36,204 nt of DNA, from positions 1-36,204 of the forward strand of contig CAZLMW010000083.1 in assembly GCA_964560875.1 (NCBI GenBank), read 5' to 3'. Positions within the stretch are counted from its first letter, which is position 1, and every line of letters starts with the position of its first letter. Below, piece by piece: positions 1 through 7,442 of this stretch. Source of the stretch: CAZLMW01 sp964560875. GTDB taxonomy: Bacteria > Myxococcota_A > UBA9042. The notes under the pieces are model-generated. The model worked only from the letters and a program-made list of their open reading frames with translations, made no database searches and was not told where the DNA came from. A program made the position numbers and the translations under genes.

Positions 1-7
1 CGCGGCT

Positions 8-52
8 GTGTCTCGTCGCCGTCAACTCGTGGTTTCCCCTGCAACGAGACAC
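8..52. repeat. Inverted repeat at the 3' end of the first lipoprotein gene
   Basis: A perfect 9-bp inverted repeat: GTGTCTCGT at 8-16 pairs with ACGAGACAC at 44-52, with 27 nt between the arms. The right arm touches the stop codon (52-54) of the minus-strand lipoprotein gene, so it could form a 3'-end hairpin. No T-run follows on the minus strand, so it is not a classical intrinsic terminator. Confidence 0.35.
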
Positions 53-2289
53 TAGTGGACGTCAATGAACGAAGTACGCGCGACCTTGCGGACGAGATCG
101 GTGAGGCCGGCGGGGCCAACGACGGCGTCGAAGCCCATCTTCTCGTGGGTCTCGAAGGCGCCGACGAAGATCCGCTTGGGCTGCTTGGCGAGATCGACCT
201 TGGCGCCGTGTTTGGTCAGGTCCGCGACGTTGAGAGCGGCTCCGGCCACGTTTGGCGGCACGACGATAACCCAGCGCTGGCTCTTACTGCCGGTCATGAT
301 CACGCGGTAGAAGGCGACACCATCGACCTTTTGCACGGTCATCGTGCGTTTCTTGCCGTCGTACTTGGACCCGGCGCTGTACCCCAGGAATCCGCCGGGA
401 CTGACGGTCTTGGCGGGCGCGCCCGGCTTGCCGACGATGATGGAGCCGCCTTCGCGCTTGTCCTTGCCGCCGACGTTGATCGCCGCGTGAACGAGCGCGA
501 AGTTGGGCGTCTTGCCGGTGCGTAGTCCGCCGTGCAGCGGGGCATATCGAAGGGTCAGGTCCTGGTCGCCGTCCTCGTTCGGGTCGCCGTCGACCTTGCC
601 ATCAGGCTTGGCGCCATCGACCGCATCTGCACCGGCCGTCAGACCGAGCGGAACGAACTGGCCGTCGGGGAGCATCGCGCCGCCAACCGACAGGATGAGG
701 TCGGCCCACTGGCCTTTTTTCACTTCCGGCAGCGCGGGCGCCTTGATCACGGTGCTGAGCCCGAGCGGCATCTTCGGGGAGAGGTCCTGGGTGTTGGCGG
801 GCGAGGTGAGCTTGTCCTTGAACTCCACGTCCATGACCACCTGCGAGTAGAACTGCGAGAGGTAGGGCAGCAGCGCGCTCACGACCTTGCCGACGTCGAG
901 ACCGCCATCGACCGCGCCGACAATCTGCGAAATCGCCGGGCCCAAATCGGACAGGGGCACCCGACCCGCGAGCGACCAAAGCACGCGACGTCCCGGGGGA
1001 GCCGCGAGCACGAAGCTGTCGACAACCGGCTGACCGAGCAGGAACGAAACACCGCCAGGGATGTCCTGCGGCTTGCCTTTTTCAGGGTTGACGAGACTCG
1101 GCGCCTTGTCGTTGAACGGCCGCTTGACCGACGGCCCAACGAGCGCGTCGATGTTGAAGCTCAGCAGATCGCCGCCGACACCGAGCGATGTGATGCCAAG
1201 CCCAGCCTCGCCGTCGCCCTTGTAGTTGACCTTGCCGGTAACGACGTCGCCGTTGATGAGCTCCGCCTCGCTGAGCAGCTTGCCCTTGCCGTCGTAGGAC
1301 AGGTCGGCGTGATGGTAGGGCCGCACGGGGACGACCAGGTCGGCGACGCCCTTGGTGGCCTGGACGCGAAGTACCGACGTCAGTTCGTGGCCATCGGCGA
1401 GCACGTGAACGTCGACCGGGAAGTCGATCGCGTCGAACACCGCGACCCCGTCCTTGAGAGCGACGTCCTTGGCGGCCGCAGGTGTGCTCTTGTCGGCCAT
1501 ACCGATGGCGATGACCTTGCCGGTCAGCGGCGCGAGGGTCGTGTCATCAGCCACCGCAACGCGCAGCTTCGTCTTGCCGTCGGGCTTGCCGAGGTTCCAG
1601 AGCTTGGCGGCGTTGGAGGCCTTCGAGCCCCCTTTGACGGTTGCGGTGACGGTCGCCGCGCCGGCCTTGTCGGTCGCGACGAGCTTGCCGCCTTCGAGCT
1701 TGAACGCGTCGCCAGTCAGCTTCCACTCGAACGTCGCGTCGGTCTTCACAGCGCCGTTTGCCGATCGTGCCTGGGCACCGAGACCGGCGGCAGCATCGAC
1801 CGAATCACCTGGCCGAGCGATCCAGAATGGCCGGAGCAAGTGCGCGGTCACGTCGGTCGCCTTGGGCGCATCACCACAGCCGCCGTTGTTGCAGATCTTG
1901 CCCGAACCACAGTCGCCATCGACCCCGCAGACGCCCTGGGCGCACGACCCGGCCGTGAGGTTGCAGATGCACAGCAGGTTCTTGTCGGGGCACAACACGC
2001 CGCCGAGCTCAGCGGCGCATTCATCGTTCTTGGTGCACTTTTCGATCTTTGTGCAGCACCCCGCGCTGCATGTGTAGTCGACCGCGTTGGGGCACAGCGC
2101 GAGGTTCTCTTTGCCCTTGTCGTCGAGGCACGCCTTCTCGTCGCCGCACTGAGGACCAGCATCCGCGGCGCCAGCGTCCGCCTTCGAGTCGCCGTCGCCG
2201 TCCCCATCGCCGCAAGCCGGCATCAGGGCCAGGCAAGCCACCAAGCAAGCGGCGATCGAAAAGTGGCGTTTGGATAGAGCGCAACGCAT
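52..2289 (-). CDS. Large Cys-rich lipoprotein with Ig-like region, function unknown
   Basis: A 745-residue predicted lipoprotein. A basic N-terminus and hydrophobic stretch end in the lipobox LMPAC near residue 26, followed by an Asp/Gly-rich linker (GDGDGDGD). Residues about 45-140 are cysteine-rich with many CxxC-like spacings, like the disulfide-knotted segments common in Myxococcota surface lipoproteins. The next segment (about 150-230) resembles a bacterial Ig-like fold (TFEWKLTGDAFKLEGGKL, then an AGAATVTATV strand). The remaining 500 residues show no motif I recognise. An SD-like GGGAG lies about 9 nt before the ATG, and an extended -10 promoter candidate lies upstream at 2343-2351. 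Lipidation is well supported. Function is unknown; a surface or substrate-binding role is only a guess from the architecture. Confidence 0.8.
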   Translation of the reverse strand: MRCALSKRHFSIAACLVACLALMPACGDGDGDGDSKADAGAADAGPQCGDEKACLDDKGKENLALCPNAVDYTCSAGCCTKIEKCTKNDECAAELGGVLCPDKNLLCICNLTAGSCAQGVCGVDGDCGSGKICNNGGCGDAPKATDVTAHLLRPFWIARPGDSVDAAAGLGAQARSANGAVKTDATFEWKLTGDAFKLEGGKLVATDKAGAATVTATVKGGSKASNAAKLWNLGKPDGKTKLRVAVADDTTLAPLTGKVIAIGMADKSTPAAAKDVALKDGVAVFDAIDFPVDVHVLADGHELTSVLRVQATKGVADLVVPVRPYHHADLSYDGKGKLLSEAELINGDVVTGKVNYKGDGEAGLGITSLGVGGDLLSFNIDALVGPSVKRPFNDKAPSLVNPEKGKPQDIPGGVSFLLGQPVVDSFVLAAPPGRRVLWSLAGRVPLSDLGPAISQIVGAVDGGLDVGKVVSALLPYLSQFYSQVVMDVEFKDKLTSPANTQDLSPKMPLGLSTVIKAPALPEVKKGQWADLILSVGGAMLPDGQFVPLGLTAGADAVDGAKPDGKVDGDPNEDGDQDLTLRYAPLHGGLRTGKTPNFALVHAAINVGGKDKREGGSIIVGKPGAPAKTVSPGGFLGYSAGSKYDGKKRTMTVQKVDGVAFYRVIMTGSKSQRWVIVVPPNVAGAALNVADLTKHGAKVDLAKQPKRIFVGAFETHEKMGFDAVVGPAGLTDLVRKVARTSFIDVH

Positions 2290-2342
2290 CGCGGACTCCC
2301 GTTTTTCCGTGAATGGACCGTAGTCATCAAATTGGCGCGCGG

Positions 2343-2351
2343 GTTATAGCA
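2343..2351 (-). promoter_or_regulatory. Extended -10 promoter candidate
   Basis: On the minus strand this reads TGC-TATAAC, an extended -10 (TGn plus five of six bases of TATAAT), about 55 nt before the start of the lipoprotein gene at 2289. No good -35 sits 17 bp upstream, which is tolerated for extended -10 promoters. Confidence 0.4.
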
Positions 2352-2388
2352 GCACCGGCGCTTGTCGACCACGACGCAGTTGCGCGGC

Positions 2389-2931
2389 CTATGAAAACCG
2401 CGAGCGGCCACGTTTCCGCAGCAGCTCAAGTTCGCTGGAAAGCAGCCGCTCGCCCTCGGCGTCGGTACGTTCCACGATCGGCTTGACCATGCCCGGCTGT
2501 TTCACGTCGCAGCGCGCTTCGAAGTACGCGATCCGTTCGTCATCGATGGCCATGTTCACGTCGACCCGCTCCTGCACGGCGGCGACAAAGCGGGTCCGAC
2601 GGTCGACAAACACCAGCGGCAGCACGCGATCGGGCATCGGCGTGCGGATCCATACATCTTTGAGCGGCCTGGTCGCGTCGAGCGCGCCGTCTCCCAGCTC
2701 GCGACGAGCCTCCTGCAGATCCGCAGCCGCATCGAGCAACTCGACCAGGTCGAGGGCAGCCGCGGTTTCATCGTCTCCTTCAACGTCTTCTCGGTCGGTC
2801 GCCGCAAACGCGCGCATCAGGACGGGACGAGCCCGACGACGAGCCTTCGCGTCGACCGCCTTGGAACGCAGCAGGCGCGCGACACGTTCTGCATCTGCCC
2901 GAACAACCGCCACGAGCGCGTCTTGATCCAT
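2389..2931 (-). CDS. Conserved-looking hypothetical protein, 180 aa
   Basis: A soluble, charged 180-residue protein with no signal peptide or membrane segment. The open frame extends much further upstream, but the real start is almost certainly the ATG at 2931 (MDQDALVAVVRADAERVARL): it overlaps the stop of the DUF192 gene in a TGATG junction, and the upstream extension would run antiparallel through a clear gene. The N-terminal half is helical and Ala/Arg/Asp-rich. The C-terminal half reads as mixed alpha/beta (VLPLVFVDRRTRFVAAVQER). The end is very basic (LLRKRGRSRFS). I recognise no family. Translational coupling suggests co-expression with the DUF192 lipoprotein. Confidence 0.65.
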   Translation of the reverse strand: MDQDALVAVVRADAERVARLLRSKAVDAKARRRARPVLMRAFAATDREDVEGDDETAAALDLVELLDAAADLQEARRELGDGALDATRPLKDVWIRTPMPDRVLPLVFVDRRTRFVAAVQERVDVNMAIDDERIAYFEARCDVKQPGMVKPIVERTDAEGERLLSSELELLRKRGRSRFS

Positions 2932-3521
2932 CACGGTGCGCCGCCCGTCTTCGGCTGCGGCGCCTTGCTGTCGCGGATGAGCCTGAGAACAACGCCCGAC
3001 ACGATGCCGTGTTTGGCGGCCTGGTGCGCGTTCAACTCGAGGACATAGCGGCACGGTTTTCCGCTCTTGCGCAACGTCTCGGTGAGCGGCGTGACATTGC
3101 CGAGCACACCGACCACGCGCCAGTCGCTGTCGATGAAGATCATGTCCAGCGGCAGGTACGTGTTGCGCATGTAAAAGGCCCAATCGTGGTCGCCCGGCAT
3201 GAAAAACAGCATGCCTGCGTCGTCGGCCATCTTGCGGCGAAACATCAACCCGCGTGCTCGTTCGTCTTCCGTGAGCGCGAGTTCGACCTTGAACCGGGGG
3301 CCGTACTGCCTGCCGACGACGCTCACACGGCCGGTAGTGCTCAACTTCTTGGGCTCGGAGATCGCCGGTTTCGGTGCGGCTTCGACCGGCGGATTCTTCG
3401 AGACCGGCGGCGTGGAGGGTGCCGCGGGACCGGTGGGCGTCTGCCGACAAGCGCCGCATGCGCCGACCAGCAAAGCAGCGACGACAAGGCTCGGGCGCAA
3501 CACGCGATGGTTCACGGCCAT
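2931..3521 (-). CDS. DUF192 family lipoprotein
   Basis: A 196-residue exported protein. A signal peptide with lipobox (ALLVGAC, second Cys three residues later) is followed by a Pro/Ala-rich linker to about residue 60. A DUF192 domain then runs from about 75 to 180, recognisable by the family's conserved strings: ERARGLMFRRKM, MLFFMPGDHDWAFYMRNTYL, PLDMIFID and the late CRYVLELNA. The family is a small beta-rich domain widespread in bacteria and archaea with no settled biochemical role. An SD-like GGAGAG precedes the ATG at 3521. The stop overlaps the start of the next gene by one base and the preceding protease gene ends 21 nt away, so it sits inside an operon. Confidence 0.85.
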   Translation of the reverse strand: MAVNHRVLRPSLVVAALLVGACGACRQTPTGPAAPSTPPVSKNPPVEAAPKPAISEPKKLSTTGRVSVVGRQYGPRFKVELALTEDERARGLMFRRKMADDAGMLFFMPGDHDWAFYMRNTYLPLDMIFIDSDWRVVGVLGNVTPLTETLRKSGKPCRYVLELNAHQAAKHGIVSGVVLRLIRDSKAPQPKTGGAP

Positions 3522-3542
3522 GGGGACTCTCCGACCAACCGT

Positions 3543-4754
3543 CTACTCCACCGGCAGGATCTTGGCGAGGTATGCCGCATCGACGGGGCCCCAAACCTCC
3601 TTGCCATCGATGCCGGCGCGCTCCCCGAACGGGCGATGAACCCCCGCATCCATGCGCCACCGCGGATGATCGCCGTCGTGGTGGAACAAGTCCGTGCCGG
3701 CCGCGAGCCCCAAAGCGTGGCCAATCTCGTGACTCACCGTCCCAGCCACCAGCTCGGCGAGCGCATCAACGGCCTGCGACGCTTCATCGGTGTCGGTCGC
3801 CGGTGTGCCGCCAAGTTTCGGTGACCATGGCCCAAAGATCGCGTCGAACCCGTGGTCTGAGACCTTGCTGGCGGGGTTGAGCTTGCGCGAATAGACGAAC
3901 AACTCGCCCACGAAGACACCGCCATACGCCGCCCGCCCCGCGTTTCGCGACGTGCGATTGATGCCTCGGATGTGCTCATCGAGGTGCTTGTTGCCGACGT
4001 CCTTGCCCGGCGTGTTGTCGGTCCCGAGCAACCCCATCCCGTTGGGATCACGATCCAGCACGGCGATCTTTGTGTACTCGATGTAGGCGGGGTGGGGCCG
4101 TGAGTCGACACGAACAGCATAGCCGGAGAAATGGGCGGCAACCTTGGCCAGGACCGCTTGTTCGATCGCGGCGTGGTGTGCGCCGAGTCCGAACTGGTCC
4201 ACGGCTACATCGAACCCCGGCGTAAACGAGACGACGATCGCCTGACGATCGGGACCGAGCACGAACTGTGTCGGCAAAGCCGCGGGCGCACACCCCTCCG
4301 AGACGACCTGCGCTTGCAGCTCCCATTGCTGTTGGCTTGAGGCGAGCGTGACTGCAGACGCCATGAAAGCAGCCCAGCCTTCGTCGAAGAAGCGCTCGCT
4401 GGAGAGAAACGGACGCGCGCCATCGGCGGAAAGCTCAAATGCCGTCGCAGTAGCCGTCTCTGCGCCAGCCGGAACCTTGCCCGGCGAGGACAACAGCATC
4501 GTGGCTGCCGCGCACGTACCGTCGGGATCTTCGAGCACGACGGGGAACGCGGCGCCGCGCCGGAGACAGGGTGTATCCACCGGGCAGTCGGGCATCTCAG
4601 CGAGCGTTGCGGCTCGAAGCTGGGGCGCGATAGACGCCGCGTCGGACGAGCAGGAGGCGCTGCACGTCAGCAAAACAAAGCCAAGGAAAACCGAACCAAG
4701 ACGAACCGCACGGGAAAGTGCGTCGGCCGGCTCCTCTGTCCTAGCGCTGCCCAA
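3543..4754 (-). CDS. Putative zinc metalloprotease lipoprotein (HExxH)
   Basis: A 403-residue exported protein. A hydrophobic segment followed by CSASC near residue 36 looks like a lipobox. Near the C-terminus, residues about 342-349 read HEIGHALG, the HExxHxxG core of zinc proteases. The third metzincin ligand expected at position 11 of HExxHxxGxxH is Ala; a cluster FHHDGDH a few residues later could supply a ligand instead. The middle region (about 190-330) contains HAAIEQAVLAKVAAHF, YAVRVDSRP and SRNAGRAAYGGVFVGEL, as in putative extracellular peptidases of this kind. The ATG at 4754 overlaps the end of the UPF0158 gene by 14 bp. The protease call rests on the HExxH core and the export signal; the substrate is unknown. 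Confidence 0.7.
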   Translation of the reverse strand: MGSARTEEPADALSRAVRLGSVFLGFVLLTCSASCSSDAASIAPQLRAATLAEMPDCPVDTPCLRRGAAFPVVLEDPDGTCAAATMLLSSPGKVPAGAETATATAFELSADGARPFLSSERFFDEGWAAFMASAVTLASSQQQWELQAQVVSEGCAPAALPTQFVLGPDRQAIVVSFTPGFDVAVDQFGLGAHHAAIEQAVLAKVAAHFSGYAVRVDSRPHPAYIEYTKIAVLDRDPNGMGLLGTDNTPGKDVGNKHLDEHIRGINRTSRNAGRAAYGGVFVGELFVYSRKLNPASKVSDHGFDAIFGPWSPKLGGTPATDTDEASQAVDALAELVAGTVSHEIGHALGLAAGTDLFHHDGDHPRWRMDAGVHRPFGERAGIDGKEVWGPVDAAYLAKILPVE

Positions 4755-5292
4755 GGCTCAACCCGTCGGCGCGGACCAGCCCCCGCTGCCGCTCATCAGC
4801 CTGCCACTGGGACTCCATTTCGCTCGCGATGTGCGCGAACCGTGGATCGTCGATCGCCAGCCCCTGGCCGACACAAGTGAGCACGAGCCGGACCTGCGCT
4901 TCCTCGTTGACAAGCCGTTGCCAGCGCCGCGCGAGGCCCTTGTGTTTGCGGAGGACGTCCCGAAATCGGCGGAACGGTTTGTCGGCGTCAAGGGCCCGAG
5001 CCAAGGTCGCGCGACCCTTGCCAGGGCTGAGTTCGTCGACGAAATGGCGCGCCATCGCGTAGGCCTCGTCGCTCTCCTGGAACGGAATCTCGAGCCACCC
5101 ATCCTCATCAAACAAGCGCTCTTCGAAACGCTCGACGATCTTGCGCTGGCGGCGGCTGTGACGGACCGCGAAGAGCTCGCCGGTCTCGACGTTCCAGTGG
5201 CTCGCACTCATCGGAGAAGCCTTCTCGAACGCCGCCACGAGAGCATCGTAATCACCGCGCGCGATCGCTTCGCCGTCATTATCGGCCGTCAT
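4741..5292 (-). CDS. UPF0158 family protein
   Basis: A 183-residue cytoplasmic protein of the UPF0158 type, a family without an assigned function. Recognisable strings are WNVETGELFAV near the N-terminus, WLEIPFQESDEAYAMARHFVDEL in two halves across the middle, and FRRFRDVLRKHKGLARRW followed by the C-terminal helix. The frame is open to 5370, but the ATG at 5292 (MTADNDGEAIARGDYDALV) is chosen because an SD-like GGAAGGA lies just before it and the upstream extension is Cys/Arg-rich and unlike the family. It is first in the minus-strand operon and is divergently arranged with the DUF483-like gene 121 bp away. Confidence 0.75.
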   Translation of the reverse strand: MTADNDGEAIARGDYDALVAAFEKASPMSASHWNVETGELFAVRHSRRQRKIVERFEERLFDEDGWLEIPFQESDEAYAMARHFVDELSPGKGRATLARALDADKPFRRFRDVLRKHKGLARRWQRLVNEEAQVRLVLTCVGQGLAIDDPRFAHIASEMESQWQADERQRGLVRADGLSLGQR

Positions 5293-5413
5293 TTCGTCCT
5301 TCCAGAAGTTCTTTGCGACGCCTCGGCGCGTCTCCGGATCGCGCGTGCAGCAACGTCCGGAACAAGACACTGTGCCATACTGCCGTTGTCGTCAGCGAAC
5401 GGGCACGTCAACC

Positions 5414-6457
5414 ATGCACATCTACCAACTCGCGCGCGCGTACACGAGGCTGCGAGACGCCCATCGGCGCGACGACTCCGGGGTATTTGATCGCGAGCTG
5501 GATGCGGCGCTGGGCATGGGTTTGGGCAGCCGCACGCTGCCGTGGCGGCCGGACGATCACAGCGTGCGTTGGCTTACCTATCGCGGATTCAAGCCGGCGG
5601 AGCTGGCGATGCTGGCGGCCGACATCAAGCCGATCGTCAAGATGGAGGACATCCCGATCCAGCAAGCCAGGCAGTTCGTCGAGCGGTTCGGGGACCGCTA
5701 CGCCATGACGATCAGTGAGCCGTACCGCAAGGACTACCTGCTGCTTCGATCGCGACCGACACGAGCCGACGATCGCGCCGCATTGGTCTCGATCTACACG
5801 TCGCGCGACGGCCGCGGGGCCGAGCTTCACGATCTCGAGCGTCGCAACCCCGACGACGTGCGCACAGCTGGCGCGATGCTCGGGTTCCCGCCCTGCTGCG
5901 TCGAAGCGTTCGCCACCGACCACGATCGCAGCCGTGCCGACCAGGACACACTCAACGACGACGCGACGCGACGGGTGCTCCAAAGCGCACCAACAAACGC
6001 TCATCCGGCGCTCGATCCCCTCTCCGATCGCGAACTGCTCGGCTTCTACCCGTGTCGGCGCGATTGCCCGGCGGCGATCCAACGAGCCCTGACCACACTT
6101 GGCGCGCTGGGCAAGACGTCGATCCGTGACGCGAAGGCCTGCGTTGACGAGCTGGGCACCCCGATTCTGTTCTGGCGCCTGCCGTTCATGGTCCGGTTGA
6201 CCGGCCACCACGATGGCGATTTGCTGCGCTACACCGACGCGCGCATCAACGTCTTTCCGGCAACCGAGGTCCGCGCGATCCAGGTTCGCTTCGGACGCCG
6301 AGTGCTCGCGACACTTGCACGTGGAGACGCGTGTCGCGTGGTGCGTGGCGCGCTGGAGGTGTTTGCGCAAGGCGATCGGATCGAGACCTTGGGCGCCACA
6401 GACGGAGTCGGCCCCGTTCTGGCAACAACCGTGCCCTGGCAACCCCAAGTTTTTTGA
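5414..6457 (+). CDS. DUF483-like protein with paired-Cys motifs
   Basis: A 347-residue soluble protein with no signal peptide. The motif GFPPCCVEAF lies near residue 168 and YPCRRDCPAA near 217, a two-part Cys arrangement that I associate with the DUF483 family (archaeal and scattered bacterial proteins, function not established). The four cysteines could bind a metal or iron-sulfur cluster, but that is inference. The start is placed at ATG 5414 (MHIYQLARAYTRLRD) rather than the earlier in-frame codon at 5345, because the upstream 23 residues are Arg/Cys-rich and overlap the divergent promoter region. It appears monocistronic: a 330-bp region with its own strong promoter separates it from the export module. 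Confidence 0.6.
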   Translation: MHIYQLARAYTRLRDAHRRDDSGVFDRELDAALGMGLGSRTLPWRPDDHSVRWLTYRGFKPAELAMLAADIKPIVKMEDIPIQQARQFVERFGDRYAMTISEPYRKDYLLLRSRPTRADDRAALVSIYTSRDGRGAELHDLERRNPDDVRTAGAMLGFPPCCVEAFATDHDRSRADQDTLNDDATRRVLQSAPTNAHPALDPLSDRELLGFYPCRRDCPAAIQRALTTLGALGKTSIRDAKACVDELGTPILFWRLPFMVRLTGHHDGDLLRYTDARINVFPATEVRAIQVRFGRRVLATLARGDACRVVRGALEVFAQGDRIETLGATDGVGPVLATTVPWQPQVF

Positions 6458-6543
6458 TCCCCGGTGGGGCGGCCGACAACATAGCCCAGCTAACCAGAGT
6501 TCGACTCGGCGGCGGGATAGTCCCCCGCGGTGGTCGCGCTCGC

Positions 6544-6564
6544 ACAGAAGGCGCCCCTTTCTGT
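6544..6564 (+). terminator. Weak hairpin downstream of the DUF483-like gene
   Basis: ACAGAAGG pairs with CCTTTCTGT (one bulged T) around a CGCC loop. It lies 87 nt after the stop codon at 6455-6457 and before the next promoter. The following sequence is CATTAAAACC rather than a T-run, so intrinsic termination is doubtful. Confidence 0.25.
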
Positions 6565-6611
6565 CATTAAAACCATGCCACTGAACGGCCTTTTTCGAGC
6601 GCCGCGCGGAG

Positions 6612-6640
6612 TTGACACCCCATGGGCCGACTCCTATGAT
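6612..6640 (+). promoter_or_regulatory. Near-consensus sigma70 promoter of the export operon
   Basis: TTGACA at 6612-6617 (perfect -35), a 17-bp spacer, and TATGAT at 6635-6640 (five of six bases of the -10). The predicted transcription start is near 6647, giving a 5' leader of about 140 nt before the first gene. It is one of the two best promoter matches in the window and implies strong constitutive transcription of the export module unless the leader is regulated. Confidence 0.7.
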
Positions 6641-6787
6641 CCAACTCGGCTCTTGCGGGACTGGTGTTCATCTGGCATACGACCGCGGCTCTGCCTCTGC
6701 CCTTTTGCTCCGGAATTGACGAAGCAAGTTTGGGACGGACGATGAGTCGGGGACGGCGCCTTACGGCCGCCGGGGAGTGAACGAGGG

Positions 6788-7342
6788 ATGCGACGCGAAT
6801 TCGTTGCGATGGCTATCGGCACCTCTTGCCTACTGATCGCGGTTGCGGTCGGTGCAAAACAAGGCAAGAAGTCGTCGACGACCGACAACATCTCCGGACA
6901 ACTCGATCAGGCGAAGGTCATGATCGAGAAGATGCACAAGATGGTGAAGTCCGGCTTCGCCGAGTTGCAGGACGCGCGTTCGGCTTCGAACGTTGCTCGT
7001 GTCAACTGTGTGAACGATGCCCTGACCGCCATGAAGGGGCTGCTCCGTCTCGCCGAGGGTAACTTCCTCGCGATGCAGGAAGCGGCTTCTCGCAAGGACA
7101 AGTCCGGTGTTGAACATGAATTCATCAAGGTCACGATCGCCTACAACAAGACCGATGAGTTGAACGGGCAGCTGCAAGGTTGCGGCGGACCTTCAACCGA
7201 CGGCGCGATCGACGGCCGACCGTACATTGAGAAAAACGTCGACACAGACTTGCCCAACGTCGATCCGACCGAAGGCTTGAAGGATCTCGATCCGTCCCTG
7301 CAGAATCCGCCGTCGGCTAGCCCATTCTTCAATACGCCATAG
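6788..7342 (+). CDS. Small secreted protein leading the export operon
   Basis: A 184-residue predicted periplasmic or secreted protein. Residues 1-23 form a signal peptide (FVAMAIGTSCLLIAVAVGA). Residues about 35-125 are helical and contain two cysteines (RVNCVNDAL and LQGCGGPS) that could form one disulfide. The last 55 residues are Pro/Asp-rich and probably disordered. I recognise no family. It is the first gene after the strong promoter at 6612-6640 and lies 100 nt before the outer-membrane barrel gene, so a role in polysaccharide export or its assembly is plausible by position only. The start is the ATG at 6788, preceded by a short GAGGG. Confidence 0.65.
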   Translation: MRREFVAMAIGTSCLLIAVAVGAKQGKKSSTTDNISGQLDQAKVMIEKMHKMVKSGFAELQDARSASNVARVNCVNDALTAMKGLLRLAEGNFLAMQEAASRKDKSGVEHEFIKVTIAYNKTDELNGQLQGCGGPSTDGAIDGRPYIEKNVDTDLPNVDPTEGLKDLDPSLQNPPSASPFFNTP

Positions 7343-7346
7343 CACA

Positions 7347-7384
7347 GAGCGACACACCGCCCATCGAGCGGAGCGACACACCGC
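7347..7384. repeat. 14-bp direct repeat, period 24
   Basis: GAGCGACACACCGC occurs exactly at 7347-7360 and again at 7371-7384, between the small secreted protein and the barrel gene. It could be a binding-site pair or a simple slippage duplication; nothing else supports a role. Confidence 0.5.
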
Positions 7385-7442
7385 ACCGCCCAATCTCGGG
7401 CGAGAGTTGCGGAGACCTGAAACGGTCGTAGGATAGGACGCA

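Larger units (their letters stand above)
6458..6787. other. Intergenic region between the DUF483-like gene and the export operon
   Basis: A 330-bp stretch without a convincing gene. It holds a weak hairpin (6544-6564), the near-consensus sigma70 promoter at 6612-6640 and a leader of about 140 nt before the start codon at 6788. I see no riboswitch consensus in the leader. Confidence 0.6.

Noticed and set aside
532..2277. Long plus-strand open frame of 581 codons opposite the first lipoprotein gene
   Set aside because: It is the antisense shadow of the lipoprotein gene, is extremely Arg/Asp/Val-rich, and has no domain or signal; the minus-strand protein has a clear lipobox and Cys-rich region.
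2932..3660. Upstream extension of the 180-aa gene to a 423-aa protein
   Set aside because: The extension overlaps the DUF192 gene on the same strand in another frame and is Arg/Gly-rich; the ATG at 2931 is coupled to the DUF192 stop.
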